DNA of 64,000 nucleotides from Omphiscola glabra (Eukaryota > Mollusca > Gastropoda > Lymnaeidae): NCBI GenBank assembly GCA_964017045.1, contig OZ024798.1, positions 32,106,347 through 32,170,346 on the forward strand. Direction: 5' to 3'. Below the pieces are notes generated by a model. The model was not told the origin of the DNA. It saw nothing but the letters and a program-made list of their open reading frames with translations, and did no database searches. A program made the position numbers and the translations under genes. Numbering within the stretch: position 1 is the first letter of the stretch; every line of letters starts with the position of its first letter. Of the stretch, positions 1 to 12,485 are shown piece after piece.

Positions 1-351
1 TACCAGACACTATAAAGACAGGCTGAGGTGCCGGTTGTTTTTTCAAAATAAAGGTCCAACGGAAATGAGATTGAGGGATCGAATCAGCTGGCAACCCAAA
101 AGATGTTCAATTTAATGACCCTGATAATGAAAGGGGGGTGGGTGCTGTAACACAGTCAGCCATCTTGTCCTTACACGAAGACAGGGGCACATAACCAAGT
201 TATGGTGTTTTCCATTAAGAACCTTCTCTTTACAAAATCTGAGACGGGGGATGTAAAGAATCGATGAAAGATCCCATGCATGGTGGTGTAGATTAGCATC
301 TGGAAACGCCATGGCATCGTTGGTGGTATTTTAACTAAGTAGAAGTCTATT
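1..351. other. unique sequence, no gene seen
   Basis: No convincing coding exon, RNA gene or transposon end is visible. The short minus-strand frames here run into the flanking minisatellite and look incidental. Confidence 0.5.
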
Positions 352-714
352 ACCACCACAAGTAGTGGAAGTATTAAATGCACCACAAGTAGTGGCAGTG
401 TTACATGCACCACAAGTAGTGGCAGTCACAAGTAGTGGCAGTCACAAGTAGTGGCAGACACAAGAAGTGGCAGACACAAGTAGTGGCAGACACAAGTAGT
501 GGCAGTCACAAGTAGTGGCAGACACAAGTAGTGGCAGTGTTACATGCACCACAAGTAGTGGCATTCACAAGTAGTGGCAGTCACAAGTAGTGGCAGACAC
601 AAGTAGTGGCAGTGTTACATGCACCACAAGTAGTGGCAGACACAAGTAGTGGCAGTGTTACATGCACCACAAGTAGTGGCAGACACAAGTAGTGGCAGTC
701 ACAAGTAGTGGCAG
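352..714. repeat. 16-bp minisatellite with longer interspersed unit
   Basis: The core unit is cacaagtagtggcagt. Several copies carry an extra tgttacatgcac segment, giving a mixed 16/27-bp pattern. Frames crossing it on the minus strand are by-products of the repeat. Confidence 0.9.
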
Positions 715-1150
715 TATTACCTGCATGGAGGCTAAGTCCGACGTTTTTACCCCAGCGGGTACCCCGAGAGAGTCGGAGACAGAGCGACAAAGAGATAAAG
801 TGAGAAATACAGATACACAGAGAAAGACAGACAGACAGAAAGAGAGAGAAAGAGAGTGCTGTAGGGAGGGAGGGGATGTACTTTTGTTTCTATGTTTTCG
901 TAACTAAATATTTAAAGCTAGTCTTTCTTGATTCCGAAGTAATTTTGCTGTGCTAAGATGCTAAGAAATAAAGTTAATCTTACTTAAACCAAGCCACTCA
1001 TCACTAATTTTGAATTACTTTGAACACTGCTCAAAAGGAATTATATGGGTCGCCTCTAGATTTGTCTAAAGTAAGTTTTTAGAAACCAAGGCAATAGGTG
1101 ATGGAAAGTTTAAGCTAATTCCGAAATAAACATTTAGGATATTTGAAAAT
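715..1150. other. GA-rich tract and AT-rich unique DNA
   Basis: A purine-rich low-complexity stretch (GAGA/GACA) occupies about 766-880. The rest is AT-rich unique sequence with no gene seen. Confidence 0.5.
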
Positions 1151-1243
1151 AGGTGAAAGTTGATTAAATTTGGTGAAAGTTGGCGTAAGTTGGTAAATTT
1201 GGGGTAAATTTGTAAAAAATTGGTGAAAGTTGGTGAAAACTGG
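1151..1243. repeat. degenerate ~10-bp tandem repeat
   Basis: Irregular copies of ttggtgaaag / ttggtaaattt follow each other. They are diverged and short. Confidence 0.6.
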
Positions 1244-1848
1244 TTATTAGCATGTAGATGAAATCACCAATTAATTTTTACGGACATGAATAAGTTAAAA
1301 AATGTAATATTATTCAAGCCAAAAGACATTTAGGATTTGTTAAAAAAAATATTTTTTTTTAAATGTCTCAAAACTTCGTCAGAAATTAACTGGAATCTCG
1401 TTGATCAAGTTTTGAAAAGCCCATCGTTTGCCGGGTGTCCTGCATCATTGATGAGGTCAAATCCGAAGCATGTTCTTTACCACAATAGAACTGGAAAAGA
1501 AGAATTCGGTGAGGAGAACATCGGGTCACTTGTTGTCGGGAGAGAACATCCCTCGGGACAAATCCAATAAGAATAGGGAATGAGCGGACGGTTGGACTCC
1601 GGGATTAACCGGAAGTTGAAAGTTTCAAAAGTGGGCGATCGTGGGAAGTGCAGGAAATGTAAATACTAATGAGCTACCGGCTGGTCTGTTGGATGGTTTA
1701 GGGTCTGTGTTTTGTTTGATGAACGGTTGACTTAGACTAGATCACGGGACCTAATAATAGAAGTCCGGTGCACCTTTCTTTTCTATAAGAACAACTTACA
1801 TAAGTCCGTGTGCTGTAAAGTGTGTAAAGATTTGTGAATATTTTATAG
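1244..1848. other. unique sequence, no gene seen
   Basis: A 77-codon plus frame (1337-1570) is open, but it has no homology I recognise, no splice context and no repeat. I treat it as chance. Confidence 0.4.
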
Positions 1849-2125
1849 AGACTTGTGTATAGTGTATAGGGGCTTGTGTATAGTGTATAGGACTTGTGTA
1901 TAGTGTATAGGGGCTTGTGTATAGTGTATAGGACTTGTGTATAGTGTATAGGGGCTTGTGTATAGTGTATAGGACTTGTGTATAGTGTATATGGACTTGT
2001 GTATAGTGTACAAGGATTTATGTATAGCGTATATGGACTTGTGTATAAGGACGTTGTGTATAGTGTATAGGGACTTGTGTATAGTGTATAGGGACTTGTG
2101 TATAGTGTATAGGGACTTGTGTATT
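1849..2125. repeat. 20/21-bp minisatellite
   Basis: The unit is acttgtgtatagtgtatagg with or without an extra base, about 13 copies. Proximal copies alternate between ggacttg and ggggcttg starts, so a dimer is the repeating block there. Confidence 0.9.
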
Positions 2126-2251
2126 CGGTTTAGGGACTCATGGTGTAAGATCAAATTAAATTCATGAAAAAAAAATTATTTAAAAAGAATGTTTAAACAA
2201 CAAAAGACATACAAAGAAGCATAAAATTGGCCGGACCAGGATGCTCTCATA

Positions 2252-2495
2252 CACCTCCTCGCATACATACAAACACTAACTGGTACATACACTCATACAC
2301 ATACTCGCTGACATACACACACACTGATACATGCGCCCATACACATACTCGCTGACATACACACATTGATAATGCTTTCATACACATACTCGCTGACATA
2401 CACACACACTGATACATGCGCCCATACACATACTCGCTGACATACACACATTGATAATGCTTTCATACACATACTCGCTGACATACACACACTCA
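2252..2495. repeat. ~40-bp tandem repeat with dimeric pattern
   Basis: The core catacacatactcgctgaca recurs. It is joined alternately by a gatacatgcgcc segment and a gataatgctt segment, so the higher-order unit is about 80 bp. Confidence 0.85.
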
Positions 2496-2969
2496 CACAT
2501 AATCTTTTATCCTCTCCTCATAACCCATGTCCTTAACCACCACCACATCCCCCCCCCCACCCTTTACCAGTGATTTAGGAAACAACAAATTTTATTTTGA
2601 ATCCATCGTTCCTACAACTTAGAAGATTTCAATAATAAGATTGAGATTAAGATGCAATCTTTTCAAAGAATTTTGTTTAAAGAAAAGAAAATGGGTTGAT
2701 CTTGCTAAGCATCACCCAGATTTAAAATAAATTTCCAAAGGAATTATGACGTCATTAATGTCAGACTCCATCAGATATAATTGTTTTATGTCCAGAGATA
2801 TTTGAAAAATAAGAATGAAATTCTTTAAGATAACAATCTTTATGTAAGTCCATTCATTATTTTTGTTTCTTTATGATAACTCTCTTTATGTAAATCCCTT
2901 TATTAATTTATTCATGTACTTCTGTTGCTACATGACGTCATCTTTTCAGTTCATTTGAATCTTCTTAAT
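2496..2969. other. unique AT-rich sequence
   Basis: Nothing gene-like is seen. A short C run lies near 2550. Confidence 0.4.
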
Positions 2970-3335
2970 TCTTAAATCCTTTACCAGCACCCAATGCTTT
3001 CATATATTTCAAAAATCCTTCCAATTCATTCATTTCATTTATTCCTTTCATTAATTCCTTCCATTACTTCATTCCCTTCATTCCTTCCATTAATTCAGTT
3101 CATTCGTTCATTCCTTTTATTCATTACTTCTAGATATTCCTCCATTCATTCCTTCCACTCCTTTCTTTCATTCTTCATTCCTTATATTTATTAATTCCAT
3201 TCATTCCTTCTATTCATTCTTTCCATTCATAGCTTTCATTCCTTCTTTCCTTTCATTCCTTCCTTCCATTCATTCATTCACTTTATTCATTATATTCATT
3301 ACCTCCATTCCTGCCTTTAATTCATTCTTTCTTTT
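2970..3335. repeat. degenerate ATTC/CCTT microsatellite
   Basis: Imperfect cattcattcctt-type repeats with many substitutions, probably an old ATTC microsatellite. Confidence 0.75.
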
Positions 3336-3630
3336 GTTAACAATAAACTAAGAACTGTCAATATTTATGATACTTTCTCTAGAAGCGTGCAATACTTATT
3401 TTATTGATCGCATTTTTAAATCAAATTTTTATCTTGACATTTATTGTTTGAAATAAATAAGTACGTAGTGTCATCCCCCCCCCCCCCCCCCCCCCCGGCC
3501 CACGGACCATTCAATAACCGTGACAAAATTAATTTGGTGCATGTAGATTTGAAGTGCTGTGTAACGGACATCAACCTCCAGCACCGGGACTAATGTGTCT
3601 ATTGGATAATATTGATTTGCATAATATAAT
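3336..3630. other. unique sequence with a C22 homopolymer
   Basis: A run of 22 C residues occupies 3475-3496. No gene is seen. Confidence 0.6.
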
Positions 3631-3665
3631 CAGCGTTTCCCAAACCACCAGGTGGCGTACCCCGG
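3631..3665 (+). mobile_element. orphan hAT-type 5' terminus
   Basis: The sequence begins cagcgtttcccaaacc, the usual start of Charlie-type hAT elements. No matching right end was found. A 29-bp array begins about 130 bp downstream, so the element may be truncated or rearranged. Confidence 0.35.
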
Positions 3666-3759
3666 GGGGTTGAAGAGATGATATCTTACGATTGCGCGCT
3701 GAAAGATTTCTGGATGTTTTATTCATAATAAGCCTTCAAACCACTGTACACTGTCTCAA

Positions 3760-3936
3760 TGGGCTCACATCGTTGTCAAGGTCGTGTATGGGCTCACATC
3801 GGTGTCAAGGTCGTGTATGGGCTCACATCGGTGTCAAGGTCGTGTATCGGCTCACATCGGTGTCAAGGTCGTGTATGAGCTCACATCTATGTCAAGGTCG
3901 TGTATCGGCTCACATCTGTGTTAAGGTCGTGTATGA
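3760..3936. repeat. 29-bp minisatellite, ~6 copies
   Basis: The unit contains gtcaaggtcgtgtatgggct followed by cacatcggt. The unit length is not divisible by 3 and all frames lack stops, so the 94-codon plus frame crossing it is not evidence of a gene. Confidence 0.9.
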
Positions 3937-4114
3937 GAAATTATTCCACATTTTAAAACAAGAATGTTCAAATTAGAAATTCCTCATAATTTACTTTACC
4001 AGGCATCTATTTGATATATCTGTCTTGTCATTATGTCCTGATAGTCCGTTTTTGAGATGTCCGTCTCTCTTGGCTCTGCGTCGCAAAGTCGGTGTTTGGG
4101 ATGTGACTTGGAAG

Positions 4115-4299
4115 CAGGGCCGGCCTTAGGCCATTGCAACTGATGCGGCCGCAATGGGCCCCGCGCTTTCATAGGCCCCGCGCGAATTTATTTTCTAATA
4201 CAAAATCTTAATTTTCAATTATTAACCTTATCCCTACCCAGACAGGGCCCCGCGCAATCCCTTTCGCAAAGGGCCCCGCAATTGCTATGGCCGGCCCTG
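4115..4299. mobile_element. 185-bp hAT-like MITE with perfect 8-bp TSD
   Basis: The left end is cagggccggcct and the right end is aggccggccctg-like (tggccggccctg), forming terminal inverted repeats. The flanks carry the identical 8-mer cttggaag at 4107-4114 and 4300-4307. The 8-bp duplication and CAGGG ends fit a non-autonomous hAT element. It is GC-rich at the ends, AT-rich inside, and has no coding capacity. Confidence 0.9.
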
Positions 4300-4439
4300 C
4301 TTGGAAGTCTGATTTTTGACTGAAATCTTGTGAGTCAGTCTTGGTATTCTATCAGATTATACAGACAAAGCATGGATCACTATAGCTCATGGAGCTTACC
4401 CGTTTATCCATTGTACTTAATATACAAAAACAATCATCT

Positions 4440-4600
4440 GCTCACCCAGAGACAGAACCAGCCCTAGGTCATCAGACATCTTCGTATCCACAGACAGAAC
4501 CAGGCCAAGGTCATCAGCCATATGAGCACTCACAGTGAGAACCAGCCCACAGTAATCATCCATCTGCGCACCCACAGAGAGAACCAGCCCCAGCAAAAAT
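4440..4600. repeat. degenerate ~40-bp repeat, about 4 copies
   Basis: Copies share cacccagagacagaaccagc and a gtcatc segment with considerable divergence. Confidence 0.6.
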
Positions 4601-4624
4601 CGAATGATTAAAATGAAACACGTC

Positions 4625-4690
4625 GAGTAGACTGACTAGCCTCCTAGAGTAGACTGACTAGCCTCCTAGAGTAGACTGACTAGCCTCCTA
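4625..4690. repeat. 22-bp repeat, 3 exact copies
   Basis: Three identical copies of a unit beginning gagtagactgactagcctcc. Confidence 0.95.
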
Positions 4691-5962
4691 ACTGAACTCG
4701 CATACGGGTTTTCCTGATGACATGCCATAACTGACGTTAGTTCCAAGACACTACATTGCGTCATAATACGAAAACTCAATTCAATATTTGTACCAATCCA
4801 CATCCATGCGCTAATATCTGCGCACTAGCTGACATGAAGGAATCAGTGTAAAATACATTATGTGTACCAATCACACACACACACACACTCACACACAAAA
4901 GAGAGAAATGGGCGGCAGTGACGGGGTCAGATACCCCATTCCAAAAAAAGAAGAAAAAAATATTAGAAATCGAGTGAACTCTCCATGGGGTCTTGATTGA
5001 CACAGTGATAGGGTTGTGCTTGTTCTCAGCCTGCGATTAACATAATTAACATCTCTGCGATAATTGGTTCTCCTTTACGTGACGGTGTCCAACAGGGAGG
5101 CTGCATTTGGGAAAAAAAAAAGATTGGGTGGGGGGGGGGGGGGTGGGGCAGAAAAAAAAGAAAAATTTAAATATGTCCCCAAAAATGTGAAGCTAGTAAT
5201 TTAATTCATTTGTTTCTGGGGCAGACAATTTGTTCTTGTGATCTATGTTCCCAAATAATGGGAAGGAATAAGTTTGATTAGTTCAAAGAAATTGAAATTT
5301 ATCCATAAAAAAATAAAACATAGATCTAGTTGTTAAATTTATTTATTTATTATCGTAGTTTTTTACTTTGTGCTTACGCGAAATCATATTTCAAACATGA
5401 ATGCATTAAAGGTGTTTGCATGTGGTTACTGGTAATCGATTATCTCTAAAGTCGACTAACCCGTTAAAAGGCTTAACATGAAAAGACTGATTCAGATCGC
5501 AAGGGGACTCGGCTATGTCCAAAGGGCTAACACGATATTTTTGCCACTCATATACCAGTGCTAGAGTACCAAGGGATGAACTTGTGGAGGATTGGAACTC
5601 TTTTAAACCCTTTTTTTTGTGTCTCCCCTGACAGTAACTGAACTCGACTACTGCAATGATTCGGTTCGGGGATAAAAATCGAAGACGTTAACACGTGATG
5701 ACACGGATCTCGCACAGATGAGGTATTCGATTACGCGTTATTTTGGACGCCAAACGGAAGTTCTTGTATTTTAAGAATGACTTCGGTTACCGAGGTATTG
5801 AGAAGAATTCCCTCGACTGAAACTGTGCATCAAAAACACACACATCTCTAATCATAAGAGGGGTGGGAAAAGCAAAGCATGAGACACGAGAAAAGGACGT
5901 ACCAGGCCACAGATTGAATCCAAGAATTTTCTTTACAACATAGATTAGTACAGATGTAGAGA
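4691..5962. other. unique sequence, no gene seen
   Basis: It holds a short CA microsatellite (about 4870-4895) and a G-rich run near 5130-5145. The rest is AT-rich with frequent stops in all frames. Confidence 0.5.
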
Positions 5963-7778
5963 TATGTCATCATCCAAAGACATCATGTCATCATTCAAAG
6001 ACATCATGTAATCGTCCAAAGACATCATGTCATCGTCCAAAGACATCATGTCATAATCCAAAAACATCATGTCATCGTCCAAAGACATCATGTCATCGTC
6101 CAAAGACATCATGTCATCATCCAAAGACATCATGTCATCGTACAAAGACATCATGTCATCATCCAAAGACATCATGTCATCGTCCAAAGACATCATGTCA
6201 TCATCCAAAGACATCATGTCATCATCCAAAGACATCATGTCATCATCCAAAGACATCATATCATCGTACAAAGACATCATGTCATCGTCCAAAGACATCA
6301 TCATCATCCAAAGACATCATGTCATCGTCCAAAGACATCATGTCATCATCCAAAGACATCATGTTATCGTCCAAAGACATCATATCATCGTCCAAAGACA
6401 TCATGTCATCATCCAAAGACATCATGTCATCGTCCAAAGACATCATGTCATCATCCAAAGACATCATGTCATCGTACAAAGACATCATGTCATCGTCCAA
6501 AGACATCATCATCATCCAAAGACATCATGTCATCGTCCAAAGACATCATGTCATCATCCAAAGACATCATGTTATCGTCCAAAGACATCATATCATCGTC
6601 CAAAGACATCATGTCATCATCCAAAGACATCATGTCATCGTCCAAAGACATCATGTCATCATCCAAAGACATCATGTCATCGTCCAAAGACATCATGTCA
6701 TCATCCAAAGACATCATGTCATCGTCCAAAGACATCATGTCATCATCCAAAGACATCATGTCATCGTACAAAGACATCATGTCATCGTCCAAAGACATCA
6801 TGTCATCTTCCAAAGACATCATGTCATCGTCCAAAAGCATCATGTCATCATCCAAAGACATCATGTCATCATCCAAAGACATCATGTCATCATCCAAAGA
6901 CATCATGTCATCGTCCAAAGACATCATCATCATCCAAAGACATCATGTCATCGTCCAAAGACATCATGTCATCATCCAAAGACATCATGTCATCGTCCAA
7001 AGACATCATGTCATCGTCCAAAGACATCATGTCATCATCCAAAGACATCATGTCATCGTCCAAAGACATCATGTCATCATCCAAAGACATCATGTCATCG
7101 TCCAAAGACATCATGTCATCTTCCAAAGACATCATGTCATCGTCCAAAAGCATCATGTCATCGTCCAAAGACATCATGTCATCATCCAAAGACATCATGT
7201 CATCATCCAAAGACATCATGTCATCATCCAAAGACATCCTGTCATCATCCAAAGGCATCATGTCATCATCCAAAGACATCATGTCATCGTACAAAGACAT
7301 CATGTCATCGTCCAAAGACATCATGTCATCTTCCAAAGACATCATGTCATCGTCCAAAAGCATCATGTCATCATCCAAAGACATCATGTCATCATCCAAA
7401 GACATCATGTCATCATCCAAAGACATCATGTCATCGTCCAAAGACATCATCATCCAAAGACATCATGTCATCGTCCAAAGACATCATGTCACCATCCAAA
7501 GACATCATGTCATCGTCCAAAGACATCATGTCATCGTCCAAAGACATCATGTCATCATCCAAAGACATCATGTCATCGTCCAAAGACATCATGTCATCAT
7601 CCAAAGACATCATGTCATCGTCCAAAGACATCATGTCATCTTCCAAAGACATCATGTCATCGTCCAAAAGCATCATGTCATCGTCCAAAGACATCATGTC
7701 ATCATCCAAAGACATCATGTCATCATCCAAAGACATCATGTCATCATCCAAAGACATCCTGTCATCATCCAAAGGCAT
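5963..7778. repeat. 18-bp minisatellite, ~100 copies, with higher-order blocks
   Basis: The unit is catgtcatcgtccaaaga, with g/a variation in the middle. Because 18 is a multiple of 3 and the unit has no stop, several plus and minus frames stay open for hundreds of codons. These are artefacts: no start context or signal, and the three plus frames give unrelated peptides. Shortened units (catcatcatccaaag) at about 6296, 6504, 6921 and 7445 mark block starts, and rare variants recur in the same order after them, showing recent block duplication. Confidence 0.95.
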
Positions 7779-8075
7779 TCATCCTTCTATCACTCACCCA
7801 CACACAAACTGTTAATTTAAACAAGGACATAAGAGGGACTCATTCAATATTGGAGTTTCGATGCCATCAGAAGGGCATAGATGTGTAGACCCCCCCCCCC
7901 CCCCCCCCGAGAATTAAGGTTGTAGTTCCATTTTTGTTTGTTTGTTTGTTTGAATTAGTGAATAAAATTGCCTATGCAGTGGTGGGCGCTACCATCTAGA
8001 TCAAACACAAAAAACGTCAGAAAGATAAGATGTCGACTTGTAATCGTATCACTGGGTTTTCGTGACCGTCATAAT
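7779..8075. other. unique sequence with a C19 homopolymer
   Basis: A run of 19 C residues occupies 7890-7908, followed by a short tttg repeat. No gene is seen. Confidence 0.5.
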
Positions 8076-8407
8076 CCTGTCTAATGTTAGTTATCATACT
8101 GTCTAATGTTAGTTATTAAACTGTCTAATGTTAGTTATTATACTGTCTAATGTTAGTTATTATACTGTCTAATGTTAGTTATTATACTGTCTAATGTTAG
8201 TTATCATACTGTCTAATGTTAGTTATTATACTGTCTAATGTTAGTTATCATACTGTCTAATGTTAGTTATTATACTGTCTAATGTTAGTTATCATACTGT
8301 CTAATGTTAGTTATTATACTGTCTAATGTTAGTTATCATACTGTCTAATGTTAGTTATTATACTGTCTAATGTTAGTTATTATACTGTCTAATGTTAGTT
8401 ATTATAC
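8076..8407. repeat. 22-bp minisatellite, ~15 copies
   Basis: The unit is actgtctaatgttagttatt plus at/cat. It is very homogeneous, differing mainly at one c/t position. Confidence 0.95.
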
Positions 8408-9097
8408 TATCATTCAGGGAAATGTCGACACATAAGTAGTGAATCAACTCAAAGCTAAAACTGACATTTTCATTTTTCAGTAGTAATAAGAATTTTAATC
8501 GTCGACTGATGTGGGAAAGAAATATAATTCTCCATATAATACTGTTTTCAAGTTAATTATAGAAAGATCCGACATATCTATTTCTATAAGCAGTAGCTCT
8601 AAATGTTATGAAAAGAAACAAGACGGACAGAGTACGTCTTTAAAATGATCATAGCTAAATTCATTAAGATTATAAAATCTTTTTTTCATAAATATTTTCA
8701 CTTCATAAGACATCGCGTGTTTATCACAGATTTTTCAAACGAAGTAAATTCTTTGTAGATACTTGAGGAAAAATTGAAATACGTCCAGAAGTTTTATGAT
8801 CGCTCAGTCAAATATACTTTATGCATAACCATGTTGTATGTCTGATCAATAACGTTGTCTTTTCCATAAAATAGGAGTCTGTTGCAGAACCGACCGTGTT
8901 TTAAAATGTTTCATTGCATTTCACGAAGCTACATGAATTATTCTTTGTAAATTAAATGCATAATGCTAATAAATGTATATATTTATCTAAGTTTGACCTC
9001 GACCTCATGTTTTTCTATAATTCCTTATCGGACTTATAACGTAGAATTTTTAAAATGATATTCATGGCGAGAATCTTGAGAAATTAATACATTTTAT
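8408..9097. other. unique AT-rich sequence
   Basis: No gene, repeat or transposon end recognised. Confidence 0.5.
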
Positions 9098-9257
9098 AGT
9101 TGGTCTGTAACACTGGACATTAAGATATGCAGTAGTTGGTCCGTAACACTGGACATTTAGATATGCAGTAGTTGGTCTGTAACACTGGACATTTAGATAT
9201 GATGTAGTTGGTCCGTAACACTGGACAGTTAGACATGCTGTAGTTGGTCCGTAACAC
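9098..9257. repeat. 36-bp minisatellite, ~4.5 copies
   Basis: Copies contain gttggtccgtaacactggac followed by a variable ttagatatgcagt segment. Confidence 0.9.
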
Positions 9258-9382
9258 CAATCTGTCTGCAACCATCATTTCCTCTTCAACATTGTTTGTC
9301 ATCTCCTTAGCGACAAGTCGGAATCTCGGTACGTCCCCCTTCCATCACGCGCTCTTATTTCACAGCACCGCTGTGCCTAGAT

Positions 9383-9579
9383 CAGTGGTTCTCAACCTGT
9401 GGGTCGCAACCCCTTTGGGGGTCGAACTATCATTTCACAGGGGTCGCCTAAGACCATCGAAAAAGACATATACTCTACAGTTATGTAGTTGCAACGAAAA
9501 TAATTGTGTGGTATGAGGTCGCCACAACACGGGGAAATGTTATAAAGGGTCGCGGCATTAGGAAGGTTGAGAACCACTG
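9383..9579. mobile_element. SPIN/OposCharlie1-like non-autonomous hAT, copy 1
   Basis: It starts cagtggttctcaacctgtgg and ends ggttgagaaccactg, forming inverted termini. The flanking 8-mers are gcctagat (9375-9382) and gtctagat (9580-9587), a 7/8 duplication with the CTAG core favoured by hATs. The inside carries the ggggtcgcctaagaccatc motif known from SPIN and related Charlie elements. No transposase is present. Whether it belongs to SPIN or OposCharlie1 needs an alignment. Confidence 0.88.
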
Positions 9580-9587
9580 GTCTAGAT

Positions 9588-10944
9588 GGTCGGATGGGGG
9601 AGGGGGGTGGCGGAGAAGTTTATTCGAGTGGTCCTGTGGCTTAGAAATTATAAGTCTGTTCAAATCCATCACCTCTTTGTGCTTGGATCTCTGTTTTTTG
9701 AAGGGACGTGACAATGTAAGGCCTAGATGGACTCTAATGAGCTTCTAGTCATTTTCATTGTATCTTCTTTACACTAATAAAATAATAACACATCATCCTT
9801 GTGACTGCGTCATCTACTTGGGGTGTCTCCAACGCTTGATAGCATGACGTCATGCATAAACAAATGGAATCTTGAATGCCTAGAATCGAAATCCAGCAAT
9901 GTTTTACGTCACTGAACCCACTCTCAGTAAGAAAAATAATGTCCTTAATGTTTATAATGTTAGAATGAAAGTACCTTAAATTTATTTAAATATACGCCCT
10001 GGCAGTAATCCCAGATATCCACCCACGAAACCGCCCCCCTCCTTTTCATCCCCCACTCCCCGGTGATTAGCCCCAACATTAGCCACGCTACTTAAAGTTT
10101 CCAGAGAAGGAAATGACTTGCTAGGGGGCCGCCGCCAAGCACCGGCTAAGCTGGACCCACCCAACACAGCGGTCAGGAAATGATGCGCCTTTGACGTTGG
10201 TGGCAGTGTGGGTGTGAGAGTGTGCGTGGCCAGATTGTCAGCGTGAGTAAGAGTGCGGGTGGCAGCAATGAGCGTGGTCGGTAGTGTGAGTGTGGGTGGG
10301 CAGTGTTAGTGGAAGTATTAGTGACCACGGACATTGAAAAGAAGGGCATGAGCATGGCGAAATTGAAAGCTGGAAAGCCCTTAACCAAAAGTTAAAGCGT
10401 GATCTGTGCTAGTCTCAAATACCTCAAGGTTTACCCAGTTCTTGTTAAGATCTGTGGTCCACAGTTGTTGGTTTTGTTTCTGTTTTTGTATTGTTAAACC
10501 AATTATTTAGTTTAAAACCATATTTTTTAAATATGTTTTTCTTCTTTTAGCATCAAAGGGTACGTGGACTCAGAGGTGGGGTCGGAGAGGGGATCTTGGT
10601 TGGGACCTGAGGAGGGGGGGAGTGGGCGAAAGCAGACGTTATCTAACATTTAAAAAAATAGGCTCAATATATTTTAAAGGAAAATATTGTAAGAAATTAT
10701 GGATAAATTCACTGTTCCTGTTTTAATTGACCCTTAAGCTCATTTTTGCTGTTGTTGTCTTTGCCTCCCTGATCCTTTCCTTGATGGTCTCCACGCATCT
10801 CCCAGTTTGAGCACCGCTGTTCTACTCAATTACCCCCCACATACGTCCTGCCACACTGCACACAAACCTCTGTCAGCTGCCAGTAATAAAAACACTCTGC
10901 TCACGTTGACGAGGTGGTGCCATACCTGCTTGGTGAGGGGCAAG
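9588..10944. other. unique sequence, no gene seen
   Basis: It contains a GT/GA-rich degenerate stretch (about 10195-10320). At 10798-10814 there is a fragment (gtttgagcaccgctg) like a hAT right end but without a partner. No convincing coding sequence. Confidence 0.4.
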
Positions 10945-12485
10945 CCTACCTGTAGCTGATAACTGTACTTACTAATACACGTCTACCTGTAGCTGATAAC
11001 TGAACTTACTAATACACGTCTACCTGTAGCTGATAACTGTACTTACTAATACACGTCTACCTGTAGCTGATAACTGTACTTACTAATACACGTCTACCTG
11101 TAGCTGATAACTGTACTTACTAATACACGTCTACCTGTAGCTGATAACTGTACTTACTAATACACGTCTACCTGTAGCTGATAACTGTACTTACTAATAC
11201 ACGTCTACCTGTAGCTGATAACTGTACTTACTAATACACGTCTACCTGTAGTTGATAACTGTACTTACTAATACACGTCTACCTGTAGCTGATAACTGTA
11301 CTTACTAATACACGTCTACCTGTAGCTAATAACTGTACTTACTAATACACGTCTACCTGTAGGTGATAACTGTACTTACTAATACACGTCTACCTGTAGC
11401 TGATAACTGTACTTACTAATACACGTCTACCTGTAGCTGATAACTGTACTTACTAATACACGTCTACCTGTAGCTGATAACTGTACTTACTAATACACGT
11501 CTACCTGTAGCTGATAACTGTATTTACTAATACACGTCTACCTGTAGCTGATAACTGTACTTACTAATACACGTCTACCTGTAGCTGATAACTGTACTTA
11601 CTAATACACGTCTACCTGTAGCTGATAACTGTAGTTACTAATACACGTCTACCTGTAGCTGATAACTGTACTTACTAATACACGTCTACCTGTAGCTGAT
11701 AACTGTACTTACTAATACACGTCTACCTGTAGCTGATAACTGTACTTACTAATACACGTCTACCTGTAGCTGATAACTGTACTTACTAATACACGTCTAC
11801 CTGTAGCTGATAACTGTACTTACTAATACACGTCTACATGTAGCTGATAACTGTACTTACTAATACACGTCTACCTGTAGTTGATAACTGTACTTACTAA
11901 TACACGTTTACCTGTAGCTGATAACTGTACTTACTAATACACGTCTACCTGTAGCTGATAACTGTACTTACTACAACACGTCTACCTGTAGTTGATAACT
12001 GTACTTACTAATACACGTCAACCTGTAGTTGATAACTGTACTTACTAATACACGTCTACCTGTTGCTGATAACTGTACTTACTACAACACGTCTACCTGT
12101 AGCTGATAACTGTACTTACTAATACACGTCTACCTGTAGTTGATAACTGTACTTACTACAACACGTCTACCTGTAGCTGATAACTGTACTTACTAATACA
12201 CGTCTACCTGTAGCTGATAACTGTACTTACTACAACACGTCTACCTGTAGCTGATAACTGTACTTACTACAACACGTCTACCTGTAGCTGATAACTGTAC
12301 TTACTAATACACGTCTACCTGTAGTTGATAACTGTACTTACTACAACACGTCTACCTGTAGTTGATAACTGTACTTACTAATACACGTCTACTTGTAGTT
12401 GATAACTGTACTTACTAATACACGTCTACTTGTAGTTGATAACTGTACTTACTAATACACGTCTACCTGTAGCTGATAACTGTAC
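10945..12485. repeat. 37-bp minisatellite, ~41 copies
   Basis: The unit begins ctacctgtagctgataactg and ends with ttactaatacacgt. Copies are nearly identical over the first 1 kb. A variant ending actacaacacgt and a gttgataac variant cluster in the distal third, the gradient expected when an array grows from one side. Confidence 0.95.

Noticed and set aside
352..714. CRISPR-like pattern of short repeats
   Set aside because: Units are contiguous without unique spacers, and the DNA is eukaryotic.
6069..7888. Plus frames of 453-583 codons and several minus frames
   Set aside because: The 18-bp unit keeps many frames open, and the amino-acid pattern changes abruptly at each 3n+1 or 3n+2 indel.
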